From: JAOADN01 sp046155885
GTDB taxonomy: Bacteria > Pseudomonadota > Alphaproteobacteria > Rhodobacterales > Rhodobacteraceae
Assembly (NCBI GenBank): GCA_046155885.1
Contig: JBJXFU010000059.1
Span: 1 to 26,220, forward strand
Length of the DNA stretch: 26,220 bases
Direction: 5' to 3'
Shown here: piece after piece, positions 1 through 6,868 of the stretch
Layout of the letters: the number at the start of each line of letters is the position of its first letter
Position numbering within the stretch: the stretch's first letter is position 1
Made by a program: the position numbers and the translations under genes
Notes under the pieces: generated by a model
What the model was told of the DNA's origin: nothing
What the model saw: the letters and a program-made list of their open reading frames with translations, nothing else
The model's database searches: none

Positions 1-57
1 GACCCGGCCAACATTGCCAGAGTCCAGATTGCCGCCGTGATCATGGCCCTCGGACAT
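1..57 (-). CDS. Partial N-terminus of a His-rich protein, probably a cation diffusion facilitator
   Basis: Only the first 19 codons are in the window, running off its left edge: MSEGHDHGGNLDSGNVGRV. The ATG lies five bases beyond the stop of the upstream metal ATPase, with GAG-rich sequence before it, so it looks like the next gene of the same transcript. A short HDH-containing N-terminus is common in CDF metal/proton antiporters (CzcD/DmeF type), and the position after a zinc-type ATPase fits. This is inference from 19 residues; another His-rich metal protein is possible. Confidence 0.45.
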   Translation of the reverse strand, partial: MSEGHDHGGNLDSGNVGRV

Positions 58-61
58 TCTC

Positions 62-2347
62 TCAGCCCTCGCGTTCCGGGTTGAACCGCAGCAGGCGCAG
101 GGCGTTCAGGGTCACCAACACCGTCGCCCCGGTGTCAGCCAGGATCGCGATCCAGAGGCCGGTGAGGCCCAAGACCGAAGTCACGAGGAACACGGCTTTC
201 AGGCCAAGCGCGATGGTTACGTTCTGGCGAATATTGGCCATTGCCGCGCGCGACAGACGGATCGTGGCCGGAATGTCGGTCACCCGGTCGCGCAGGATCG
301 CCGCATCGGCGGTTTCCAGCGCCACATCGGTGCCCGATCCCATTGCCACGCCAACGCTTGCCTGCTTCAGCGCGGGCGCGTCGTTGATGCCGTCGCCGAT
401 CATCATCACGCCGCCCTTGGTGCCGATGTCGCGGATGTAGGTCAGCTTGTCCTCGGGCATCATGTCGGCCTCGAACTTCAGTCCAAGACTTCCGGCAATC
501 GCGGCGGCCGTGCGCGGGTTGTCTCCGGTGAGGATGACCGCAGTCACCCCCATGGCCGTCAGCTGGCGCACCGCGTCCTTCGCATCCGCCCGTGGTTCGT
601 CCCGCATGGCGATCAGGCCAAGCGGGGTCTTCTCGCGGAACACGGCGACGGCAGTCTTGCCGTCCTCTTCGAAGATCGTCGCCTGCCGCAGGCCAAGGCC
701 ATCCAGCCCGCTATTCTCCATCGCGTAACGCGGAGAGGCGACCCATGCCGACGCGCCGCCCACTGTCGCGACAACCCCCTTGCCCATCAGCGCCTTGGCA
801 TCCTGCGACGGCAGCACGGTAACGCCAGCGTCCTTGGCCTTGTTCAGGATGGCGATGGCGAGAGGGTGGCTCGACCCCGTTTCGACACCCGCCGCAACGG
901 CCAGAAGTTCAGCTTCGGTCGTTGCCCCGGATCGCACCACATCCGTCACCTGCGGGCGACCATGTGTCAGCGTCCCGGTCTTGTCGAAGGTCACGACATC
1001 GATCTTCGCCGCCGCCTCGATCACGGCGCCGCCCTTCATCAGCAATCCGCGCCGCGCCCCGGTGGACATGGCCGAAGCGATGGAGGCAGGCACAGAGATG
1101 ACCAGCGCGCAGGGGCAGCCGATCAGCAGCAGGGCCAGGCCGCGATAGACCCATGTATCCCAGGGCTGACCAAAGGCCAGCGGCGGCACCAGCACGACAA
1201 GCGCCGCGACGGCGACGATAGCGGGCATGTACCAGCGGCTGAATCTGTCGATGAAACGTTCGGTCGGAGCGCGGGCCTCCTCGGCCTCCTCGACCAGACG
1301 GATGATGCGGGCGATGGTGTTGTCCTCCGGCCCCTTGGTCACTTTGACCCGCAGGGCCGCCTCGGTGTTGATCGCCCCGGCAAAAACTGCATCCCCCGGG
1401 CCGCGCGTCTTGGGCACGCTTTCGCCCGTGACCGGGCTTTCGTCCACGCCGGATGTGCCGTCTGTGATCTCGCCGTCGGCCGGAATGCGGTCGCCGGGCC
1501 TGACAAGTACGGCCTGACCCACGGTCAGGCTGGCCACAGGCACCTCGCGCGTGGTGTCGCCGGTGATCAGTTGCGCTGTCTTCGGCACCAGATTGGCCAG
1601 CGCCCGGATCCCGTCCCGCGCCTTGCCTGCGGCGACACCTTCCAGCACCTCGCCCACGGCGAACAGGAACACCACCAGTGCCGCCTCCTCGGCCGCGTCT
1701 ATGAACAACGCGCCGATGGCTGCAATGGTCATCAGGCTTTCGATGGTGAAGGGTTGGCCCATCCGCAGCGCCGCAAAGGCGCGCCTTGCTACTGGAGCAA
1801 CCCCGATCAGACACGCGGCAACGAAGGCCCATTTGCCGATCTCGGGCGCAAGATATTCGATGATCCACGCCGCACCCAGAAGCAGGGCGGTGAAGATCAC
1901 CAGCCTGCCCTTGGCGGTCTGAAACCAGCGCTTGCCCCGGTCGGCGGGGTCGTCATGGACATGGCCAGGGCTGCCGTGGCCGGAGTCGTCACGCTTTGCG
2001 CCCGCCACCGCTGCCGGACCGTGGTCGTGGCCATCGTCGTGGCTGTGGCCCGCAGCGTCCTCATGTTCGGCCTTGGGCATCCCTGCGGGCAATACGAAGT
2101 CCTTCTTTGCCCATGCCGCGCGTGGCGCGATCTCGTAACCTAGCGCGCGGACGGTCTTCTCGACCTTGTCGCGCCCGGTCTGCGCCTCATCCAGGGTCAA
2201 CCGCAGGCGTTCCGACATCATCCCGACCTCGACGCCGCTGACCCCCGGCAGACGCGCCACCGCATCCTTGATCTTGGTCGCGCAGGACCCGCAGTCCATG
2301 CCTGTCACTGTCCAGTCGCAGGACGTTTCGCGAAGTGCTTCCGACAT
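62..2347 (-). CDS. zntA: Zn2+/Cd2+/Pb2+-translocating P1B-type ATPase
   Basis: Heavy-metal efflux pump of the inner membrane, about 761 aa. In order it has an HMA domain with GMDCGSC (Cys19, Cys22), a His/Asp-rich linker at about residues 95-135 (HSHDDGHDHG, HVHDDP), the actuator TGES, the transmembrane CPC motif (IGCPCAL), the phosphorylation motif DKTGTLT, the SSHPL motif of the N-domain, and the hinge GDGINDAPAL. The last helix carries DTGATVLVTLNALRLL, the Asp-containing signature of the Zn/Cd/Pb (P1B-2) subgroup as in E. coli ZntA, not of copper pumps. The start is placed at 2347 because AGGAGGAAAG precedes that ATG; an in-frame ATG at 2386 would lie upstream of that site and close to the promoter. 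Transcription is from the MerR-type promoter at 2396-2426, divergent from a MerR gene. Family and substrate class are firm; the preferred metal is inferred. Confidence 0.95.
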   Translation of the reverse strand: MSEALRETSCDWTVTGMDCGSCATKIKDAVARLPGVSGVEVGMMSERLRLTLDEAQTGRDKVEKTVRALGYEIAPRAAWAKKDFVLPAGMPKAEHEDAAGHSHDDGHDHGPAAVAGAKRDDSGHGSPGHVHDDPADRGKRWFQTAKGRLVIFTALLLGAAWIIEYLAPEIGKWAFVAACLIGVAPVARRAFAALRMGQPFTIESLMTIAAIGALFIDAAEEAALVVFLFAVGEVLEGVAAGKARDGIRALANLVPKTAQLITGDTTREVPVASLTVGQAVLVRPGDRIPADGEITDGTSGVDESPVTGESVPKTRGPGDAVFAGAINTEAALRVKVTKGPEDNTIARIIRLVEEAEEARAPTERFIDRFSRWYMPAIVAVAALVVLVPPLAFGQPWDTWVYRGLALLLIGCPCALVISVPASIASAMSTGARRGLLMKGGAVIEAAAKIDVVTFDKTGTLTHGRPQVTDVVRSGATTEAELLAVAAGVETGSSHPLAIAILNKAKDAGVTVLPSQDAKALMGKGVVATVGGASAWVASPRYAMENSGLDGLGLRQATIFEEDGKTAVAVFREKTPLGLIAMRDEPRADAKDAVRQLTAMGVTAVILTGDNPRTAAAIAGSLGLKFEADMMPEDKLTYIRDIGTKGGVMMIGDGINDAPALKQASVGVAMGSGTDVALETADAAILRDRVTDIPATIRLSRAAMANIRQNVTIALGLKAVFLVTSVLGLTGLWIAILADTGATVLVTLNALRLLRFNPEREG

Positions 2348-2395
2348 CGTCTTTCCTCCTGCCACTCGACGGGCAGTTGCCTTCATCGAATCAGG

Positions 2396-2426
2396 AACCT
2401 AATGTCTCTAGCAACTATAGCTTCAA
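2396..2426 (-). promoter_or_regulatory. MerR-type promoter/operator of the zinc ATPase gene
   Basis: Reading the minus strand, TTGAAG (2421-2426) and TAGGTT (2396-2401) are separated by exactly 19 bp, the long spacer that makes MerR-family promoters dependent on activator-induced DNA distortion. The spacer begins with the imperfect dyad CTATAG-TTG-CTAGAG (2406-2420), one mismatch in six. The site sits between the divergent ATPase and MerR genes, where a CadR/ZntR-like regulator would bind. Confidence 0.85.
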
Positions 2427-2436
2427 GGGGAACCTG

Positions 2437-2877
2437 ATGCTGACCATCGGAAAACTGGGCGACGCTGCCGGCGTGAAGGTTCCGACCATCCGCTACTACG
2501 AGCTGATCGGCCTTCTCCCCGAGGCCGATCGCAGCGCGGGCAACCAACGGCTTTACAGCCGCAAGGCGCAGGAGCGGCTGGCCTTCATCCGGCATGCCCG
2601 CGATCTGGGCTTCACTCTGGAAGCGATCCGCGACCTTCTCAGCCTGTCGGACAGACCCGACCAGTCCTGTGCCGCTGCGGATGCGATCGCAAAAGCGCAG
2701 CTGGCGGAAGTCGAAAGCCGCCTTGCCCGCCTGACTGCGCTGAAGGCCGAACTGGAACGCATGGTCGTGCAATGCGCCGGCGGGAAGATCGCCGACTGCC
2801 GGGTCATCGAGGTGCTGGGTGACCATTCGCTCTGCGCGGCCGATCACCGCCACCCGGAGACCGAACTGGCGCAATAG
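2437..2877 (+). CDS. MerR-family heavy-metal regulator (CadR/ZntR-like)
   Basis: Cytoplasmic metal-sensing transcription activator of 146 aa. It opens with the MerR winged-helix signature (MLTIGKLGDAAGV, PTIRYYELIGLLPEADR), followed by a dimerisation helix at about residues 80-112. Cysteines at 78, 113, 121 and 133 form the C-terminal metal site; the 35-residue spacing of Cys78-Cys113 equals that of ZntR Cys79-Cys114. A His-rich end (DHRHPE) may add ligands. The ATG at 2437 follows AAGGGG. It is divergent from the P1B-2 ATPase with a 19-bp-spacer promoter between them, so it most likely activates that gene in response to Zn, Cd or Pb and may limit its own expression from the overlapping site. 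The exact metal cannot be read from sequence. Confidence 0.92.
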   Translation: MLTIGKLGDAAGVKVPTIRYYELIGLLPEADRSAGNQRLYSRKAQERLAFIRHARDLGFTLEAIRDLLSLSDRPDQSCAAADAIAKAQLAEVESRLARLTALKAELERMVVQCAGGKIADCRVIEVLGDHSLCAADHRHPETELAQ

Positions 2878-2898
2878 AATGTCCGGTTGCAGCCTCGG

Positions 2899-3222
2899 TC
2901 AGGCGTCCGCCTTGCCACGGTTCGCAGGCCCGCAAGTCCCAAGATCGCACCGCGCCCCGGCCGATAGGTCCGGGATCTGCACCTGCGTCCGTCTGCGCCG
3001 TTGCCGCAGCCAGACCGTGCCACCAGCCAGAGCGGCCAGCGCGATGCCGCCACCGAGGATGGCATCGAGGCTCAGACCGGCCAGCCAGCCGCCGCTGGCG
3101 CTACCGGCACCGGCCAGACCGGCGGCAACCAGCGCCGGCCAGAGCAAGGGCACGGCCAGAGGGGCGCAGCAGGTAGCGCAGGCGGCAATGGTTCCGGTGA
3201 TGGCAAGTTTTCGCGAGACCAT
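2899..3222 (-). CDS. Small two-helix Cys-rich membrane protein, MerF/MerT-like
   Basis: A 107-aa inner-membrane protein with two hydrophobic segments (about residues 7-38 and 48-72) and a basic stop-transfer (RQRRRR). Cysteines are Cys15, Cys18 and the pair Cys18-Cys19 in helix 1 (ATCCAP), plus Cys92 and Cys97 in the cytoplasmic tail (CDLGTC). A vicinal Cys pair in the first helix and a second pair near the C-terminus is the layout of the mercuric-ion importer MerF, which passes Hg(II) inward. The start follows GGAGG with a 5-nt spacer; longer in-frame starts upstream lack this and would cross the divergent MerR promoter. It is divergent from a second MerR gene. No merA reductase or merP is in the window, so the substrate (Hg or another thiophilic metal) is unproven. 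Confidence 0.7.
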   Translation of the reverse strand: MVSRKLAITGTIAACATCCAPLAVPLLWPALVAAGLAGAGSASGGWLAGLSLDAILGGGIALAALAGGTVWLRQRRRRTQVQIPDLSAGARCDLGTCGPANRGKADA

Positions 3223-3259
3223 AGAGTCCTCCGGCTTGATGGCTTGTCTTGGCGTGCCA

Positions 3260-3276
3260 CTTAAAGCTACTTTAAG
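3260..3276. promoter_or_regulatory. Palindromic operator between the MerF-like gene and the second MerR gene
   Basis: A perfect inverted repeat CTTAAAG-CTA-CTTTAAG (7-3-7) lies in the divergent intergenic region, in the position and with the dyad length of a MerR-family binding site. Flanking -35 and -10 boxes at 19-20 bp spacing are not convincing in either direction, so the direction of the controlled promoter is left open. Confidence 0.65.
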
Positions 3277-3305
3277 AGCAGGATGAATTTTGTATGGTGC
3301 CTGTG

Positions 3306-3728
3306 ATGTCTCTTTCGATCGGTCAGGTGGCAGACAAGTCCGGCTGCACACCGCCCACCATTCGCTACTATGAAAGCATTGGCCTCTTGCCACCGACGCC
3401 GCGCAGCGACGCGGGCCGCAGATGCTACGGCCCGCAAGAGGTGGCGCGCCTTGCCTTCATTCGGCGGGCGCGCGACTTCGGGCTGGGCATACCGCAGGTT
3501 CGAGACCTGCTGGCCGCAGCCGAGGCTCCCGCAACGGCCTGCGCAACGGCGCGCCCGGTCGTCGAGGAACACATTCGCGCGCTGCGCGCCAAACGTGCGG
3601 AACTGAAGGCTCTGGATGCTGCGCTTGCCGCGATCCTTGTCCGTTGCGATGAAGGCTGCCGGAACGGGAACCCGGGAGCCTGTGCCATATTCGATGATTT
3701 CCATCTGCCGGGAGCGGTTTCGACCTGA
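3306..3728 (+). CDS. MerR-family metal-responsive regulator (second copy)
   Basis: A 140-aa MerR protein: N-terminal winged helix (SIGQVADKSG, PTIRYYESIGLLPPTPR), long dimerisation helix, and metal-site cysteines at 79, 114, 118 and 126. Cys79-Cys114 keeps the 35-residue spacing of the family and the cluster RCDEGC...GAC resembles mercury and zinc/lead sensors. Cys14 and Cys40 in the DNA-binding half are unusual. The start at 3306 gives the usual short MerR N-terminus; an in-frame ATG at 3294 with AGGA upstream adds four residues and is an alternative. It faces the small Cys-rich membrane gene across a perfect palindrome, so that gene is its likely target. It is clearly diverged from the other MerR protein of the window, so the two are not a recent duplication. 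Confidence 0.88.
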   Translation: MSLSIGQVADKSGCTPPTIRYYESIGLLPPTPRSDAGRRCYGPQEVARLAFIRRARDFGLGIPQVRDLLAAAEAPATACATARPVVEEHIRALRAKRAELKALDAALAAILVRCDEGCRNGNPGACAIFDDFHLPGAVST

Positions 3729-4060
3729 CGACCATCCTCATCTATGCCGGGGCGGCCATGGCCGAAATCGTAGGCTGCTTTGCAGTCTGGGCCTGGATGC
3801 GGCAGGGCGCGAGCGCGCTTTGGCTGGCCCCGGGCCTCGTCAGCCTCGCCCTGTTTGCCTGGCTCCTGACCCTTGCGCCGTCGGACTTCGCCGGACGCGC
3901 CTATGCCGCCTATGGTGGCGTCTACTCGCGGCGTCGCTGGTCTGGCTTTGGGCAATCGAGGGGCGGCGCCCGGATGGTTGGGATGTCACCGGGGCAGCGG
4001 CCTGCCTGATCGGGGCGGCGATCATCCTGTTTGTACCGCGCGCCACCTGGGGTTTTGGGG
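3725..4060 (+). pseudogene. ynfA: Frameshifted YnfA-family (UPF0060) membrane protein
   Basis: The family signature is split between two frames. The first frame reads ILIYAGAAMAEIVGCFAVWAW and on to AGRAYAAYGGVY, then leaves the family near 3925. The family resumes one base out of frame with AASLVWLWAIEGRRPD and CLIGAAIILFVPR. Restoring one base after GTC TAC (near 3924) would rebuild a continuous four-helix YnfA protein of about 108 aa. The N-terminal frame has no ATG before the family start; a CTG at 3725 overlaps the stop of the MerR gene (CTGA). The usual stop after VPR is also missing, and the second frame runs on into the convergent MFS gene. Two defects favour a decayed gene over a single sequencing error. 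Intact YnfA proteins are SMR-like inner-membrane proteins of uncertain function. Confidence 0.75.
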
Positions 4061-4070
4061 GCGGGTCCGG

Positions 4071-5384
4071 TCAGGCCGACTGGCGGGGCCAGTGCGGATG
4101 CAGCGGGTCGATCATCACGGCATGTCGATGTGCCCCGTCGTGCTCCTCGCGCAGGTGCGGATGATCGGGGGCCAGGTCAGAATGGTCGTGGGTCAGGTCT
4201 ACCGGGTCCAATGCGGGCCAAAGCCGGAGTACGGCAACCATTGCGGCCATCCCCAAAGCCGCCAAGCCTAAGGCTGCCTGCGCCAGACCGAACGCCGACC
4301 CGAGCCACCCTGCCAGCGGGTAGGTGACCAGCCAGCAGGCATGCGACAGCGCGAACTGTGCGGCAAAGACGGCGGGCCTGTCTTCGGGTCGAGCCGAGCG
4401 GTTCAGGATGCGTCCGATGGGGGTCTGGGTGAGGGAAAAGCCAAATCCGATCACCGCCCACAACGCCATCAGTGCGACCGGCCCCGGCATCAGCGGTGTC
4501 ATCGCCACCCCGGCCACCATCAGCCCGGCCCCACCCAGCATCACCGGGCGGTCCGCCAGACGATCCAGCAGGCGCGGCAGCAGGATAGCCGCCAGCATCG
4601 ACCCCGCGCCAAAGGCCGCAAAGGCCAGTGCCACTTGTGATCCGCCCAGACCAAACCGGGCCTGCACCAGAACGACGGTGTTCACGTAGATCATCGCCCC
4701 GGCCGCCGCGACAGCCAGTTCCATGACCATCAACCCCCGCAGACGCGGGGTGGCCAGATAGATGCGGATGCCCTTGGTGGTGCGGGCCCAGAACTGCCCC
4801 GCCTCTGCCGGTGCTCGCGCTGGCAAGACAACCGTGACCACCAGCAGCGCGGACAGCACAAATCCCGCGACAGTCCCGCCGAACAGCACGGGGAAGCCGA
4901 CGACCGTCAGCAAGGCGGCGGCCAGCATCGGCGACAGCAACTGCTCCAGATCCTCAGTCAGTCGCATCAGGGACAGCGCGTTGGTGTAGTCGCGCTCGTC
5001 TGGCAGCACGTCGGGGATCGTTGCCTGAAACGCCGGGGTGAACCCGGCCGAGGCTGCCTGCAGCACAAAGATCAGGACATAGACCTGCCAGACCTCAGTG
5101 ACAAACGGCAGGAACAGCACGACGCCTGCGCGGATCAGGTCCAGCGCCACCAGAAACCCCCGGCGCGGCAGCCGTTCAGCCAATGCTGCGGCGACAGGGG
5201 CCAACGTGACATAGGCGATCATCTTGATTGCCAGTGCCGTGCCCAGCACCAGCCCGGCATCCGCCCCCGCGAGTTGCCAGGCCAGAAGGCCAAGCGCCAC
5301 GGTGGCAAGTCCCGTGCCCACCAGCGCCACAAGTTGTGCGGCAAACAGGTGTCGGAAGGTGCGGTTGCGCAGCGTGTTCAGCAT
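4071..5384 (-). CDS. MFS exporter with His-rich C-terminus, NreB/NrsD-like (probably Ni/Co efflux)
   Basis: A 437-aa major facilitator with about twelve hydrophobic segments and the loop 2-3 basic motif region (AERLPRRGF). After the last helix comes a hydrophilic tail at about residues 390-437 with nine histidines (THDH, DHPH, AHRH, LHPH). Such a tail is characteristic of the nickel exporters NreB and NrsD. The ATG follows directly on the TAG stop of the CsoR/RcnR-like repressor gene (TAGATG) with no clear Shine-Dalgarno site, so translation is probably coupled. The partner repressor carries the residue pattern of InrS, which controls nrsD in Synechocystis, so nickel (possibly cobalt) is the likely substrate. 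The metal is inference; the MFS assignment is firm. Confidence 0.85.
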   Translation of the reverse strand: MLNTLRNRTFRHLFAAQLVALVGTGLATVALGLLAWQLAGADAGLVLGTALAIKMIAYVTLAPVAAALAERLPRRGFLVALDLIRAGVVLFLPFVTEVWQVYVLIFVLQAASAGFTPAFQATIPDVLPDERDYTNALSLMRLTEDLEQLLSPMLAAALLTVVGFPVLFGGTVAGFVLSALLVVTVVLPARAPAEAGQFWARTTKGIRIYLATPRLRGLMVMELAVAAAGAMIYVNTVVLVQARFGLGGSQVALAFAAFGAGSMLAAILLPRLLDRLADRPVMLGGAGLMVAGVAMTPLMPGPVALMALWAVIGFGFSLTQTPIGRILNRSARPEDRPAVFAAQFALSHACWLVTYPLAGWLGSAFGLAQAALGLAALGMAAMVAVLRLWPALDPVDLTHDHSDLAPDHPHLREEHDGAHRHAVMIDPLHPHWPRQSA

Positions 5385-5642
5385 CTACAATAGCTTCGTC
5401 AGAGACTTTATCTCGGCCAGGTCATGTGTGGCCGCGCCGGTCAGGCAATGGTCGATATGCTCGTGGATCAGCGCCCGCTTTGCCTCGGCCACCGCGCGTT
5501 CGACGGCGTGCAGTTGCGTCGCGAGGTCAAGGCAGGGCCGACCCTCTCCGATCATGCCGATGACGCGGTGCAGATGCCCCTCGGCACGCTTCAGCCGCGT
5601 GGCGGTGGCGGGGTGGCTTGCGTGGGTGTGATCTTCTGACAT
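5385..5642 (-). CDS. CsoR/RcnR-family metal-sensing repressor with InrS-like ligands
   Basis: An 85-aa all-alpha DUF156 repressor. The metal-site residues read off the alignment as His5, Cys37, His62 and Cys66. Cys37/His62/Cys66 is the CsoR X-Y-Z triad, and His5 lies 32 residues before Cys37, as His3 does in RcnR and His21 in InrS. The combination His-Cys-His-Cys is that of the nickel sensor InrS. FrmR and RcnR differ at the last position. It is the first gene of a two-gene unit with the His-tailed MFS exporter. The palindrome at 5654-5670 begins 12 bp upstream of the ATG and matches the AT-flanked C/G-tract operators of this family. There is no strong ribosome binding site. Expected role: derepression of the exporter on nickel binding. 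Confidence 0.88.
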   Translation of the reverse strand: MSEDHTHASHPATATRLKRAEGHLHRVIGMIGEGRPCLDLATQLHAVERAVAEAKRALIHEHIDHCLTGAATHDLAEIKSLTKLL

Positions 5643-5646
5643 ATAC
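5618..5646 (+). promoter_or_regulatory. Possible plus-strand promoter for the His-rich/HupE operon
   Basis: TTGCGT (5618-5623) and ATATAC (5641-5646) are 17 bp apart, 68 bp upstream of the first ATG of the rightward operon. The expected start of transcription falls at or just inside the 5654-5670 palindrome, so a bound repressor could block it. Pattern match by eye only. Confidence 0.4.
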
Positions 5647-5653
5647 CGATGTT

Positions 5654-5670
5654 ATCCCCCCCGGGGGGAT
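5654..5670. promoter_or_regulatory. CsoR/RcnR-type operator palindrome in a divergent promoter
   Basis: ATCCCCCC-C-GGGGGGAT is a perfect 8-1-8 palindrome made of a C tract and a G tract with AT ends. This is the operator style of RcnR, FrmR, DmeR and InrS. It lies between the repressor/MFS unit (minus strand) and the secreted His-rich protein/HupE unit (plus strand), so one site could serve both directions. Confidence 0.8.
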
Positions 5671-5714
5671 GAGGCAAGCAGCGAACAGGGGCGTTCATCC
5701 CCGAAGGACAGACG

Positions 5715-6068
5715 ATGCAGGCGATGGCGGCAGCTTGGCACAGGTTCAGCGCACTTTGCGCGACCTTGATCGTGGCCCTGTCTCTGACCGCAGCACCGGC
5801 GGTCCTTGCCATGAAGCATGGTCCCGGCGCGCTCGCGGCCGAAGCAGACCATCTCGCGTTTCACGCCGAGCAGGGCCATCTGCACGAGATGCCGACATCG
5901 GATCATCACGATTCCAGCGTCCATGATCATGTCGGCGCGGCCTTGCTCGCCGCGACCGAGACCGCGTTCCAGCCAGCCCCGGAGCGCACACTGCGCCCCG
6001 TTTCCAAGCTCGCAGATGGCACAATCCGCGACGGACCAAGACGACCGCCCCGCCTGACGGTGACCTGA
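5715..6068 (+). CDS. Small secreted His-rich protein, probably periplasmic metal binding
   Basis: A 117-aa protein with a signal peptide (hydrophobic core at about residues 12-31, likely cleavage after PAVLA at residue 32). The mature half is rich in histidine: His35, 46, 50, 55, 57, 64, 65, 70 and 72, including GHLHEM and DHHD. The C-terminal part (ERTLRPVSKLADGTIRDGPRRPPR) is basic and has no recognised fold. The ATG follows AAGGACAG. It is the first gene of a plus-strand unit with a HupE/UreJ-like membrane protein and a membrane-anchored periplasmic protein, downstream of the CsoR/RcnR operator. A role as periplasmic metal buffer or chaperone is inferred from composition and context; I do not recognise a named family. 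Confidence 0.72.
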   Translation: MQAMAAAWHRFSALCATLIVALSLTAAPAVLAMKHGPGALAAEADHLAFHAEQGHLHEMPTSDHHDSSVHDHVGAALLAATETAFQPAPERTLRPVSKLADGTIRDGPRRPPRLTVT

Positions 6069-6127
6069 ACCGCCGCCCGCGTCCCTTGCGGGCGGTCCGA
6101 CGGATTCACCAGTCAGGAAAGACACAT

Positions 6128-6853
6128 ATGGCACCGACTTCCCGGACGCTCTGGCGTCCACCCTTGGCGTGGCAATCCCTTGCGGCGATTGCCACCCTTC
6201 TCGCCACATTGCTCATCGCCGGAACAGCTCTTGCCCACAACGTCACCGAAGGCGACGCAGGCTATGTGCAAGAGGTGACGGGCTTCCATCCCATCGCCTT
6301 CATCTACCTTGGGGCAAAGCACATGGTGACGGGTTACGACCACCTTCTCTTTCTCGCGGGGGTGGTGTTCTTCCTTTACCGGTCGAAGGACATCGCCACC
6401 TACGTCAGCCTCTTCGCCATCGGTCATTCGGTCACGATGATCGCGGGTGTCTGGTGGTCCATCTCGATCAACGCCTACATCATCGACGCGATCATCGCTT
6501 TTTCGGTGGTCTACAAGGCACTCGACAACCTTGGCGCATTTCGCCTCTGGTTCGGGGGGCAGCCGGATACCAAGGCCGCGACGCTGATCTTTGGCCTGCT
6601 GCATGGCTTCGGCCTGGCGACCAAGATCCAGAGCTACGAGATCTCGCCTGACGGGCTGCTCGGCAACCTCATCGCCTTCAACTTCGGAGTGGAACTGGGT
6701 CAGTTGATGGCGCTGGCCCTGATCCTGACCGCGATGACCCATTGGCGGGCGCGGCCCGCCTTCGTGCGGCAGGCCTATGCCGCAAATGTCCTGATGATGG
6801 TGGCCGGCTTTGCCCTGATGGGCCTGCAGATCACTGGCTTTTTCGTCGCCTGA
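6128..6853 (+). CDS. HupE/UreJ-family (type 2) membrane protein, putative Ni/Co transporter
   Basis: A 241-aa integral membrane protein with a signal peptide ending TALA-HN (cleavage expected before His37) and about six further membrane helices. The conserved polar residues are GAKHMVTGYDHLLFL (His65, Asp71, His72), GHSVTM (His100), LLHGFG (His159) and GVELGQ (Glu189), matching the HupE_UreJ_2 family, whose His/Asp pairs are thought to bind a divalent metal. HupE and UreJ proteins are nickel/cobalt permeases linked to hydrogenase and urease; no such enzyme is in the window. The ATG follows AGGAAAG. Its neighbours are a His-rich secreted protein before it and a membrane-anchored protein 15 bp after it. 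Direction of transport is unknown; next to a nickel-type efflux unit it could serve in uptake, delivery or export. Confidence 0.8.
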   Translation: MAPTSRTLWRPPLAWQSLAAIATLLATLLIAGTALAHNVTEGDAGYVQEVTGFHPIAFIYLGAKHMVTGYDHLLFLAGVVFFLYRSKDIATYVSLFAIGHSVTMIAGVWWSISINAYIIDAIIAFSVVYKALDNLGAFRLWFGGQPDTKAATLIFGLLHGFGLATKIQSYEISPDGLLGNLIAFNFGVELGQLMALALILTAMTHWRARPAFVRQAYAANVLMMVAGFALMGLQITGFFVA

Positions 6854-6868
6854 AAGGAGGGCTGACCC

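Noticed and set aside
866..2143. Long plus-strand open frame (425 codons) opposite the metal ATPase gene
   Set aside because: It is antisense to a fully supported P1B ATPase, its translation is low-complexity and matches no family, and such shadows are expected in GC-rich DNA.
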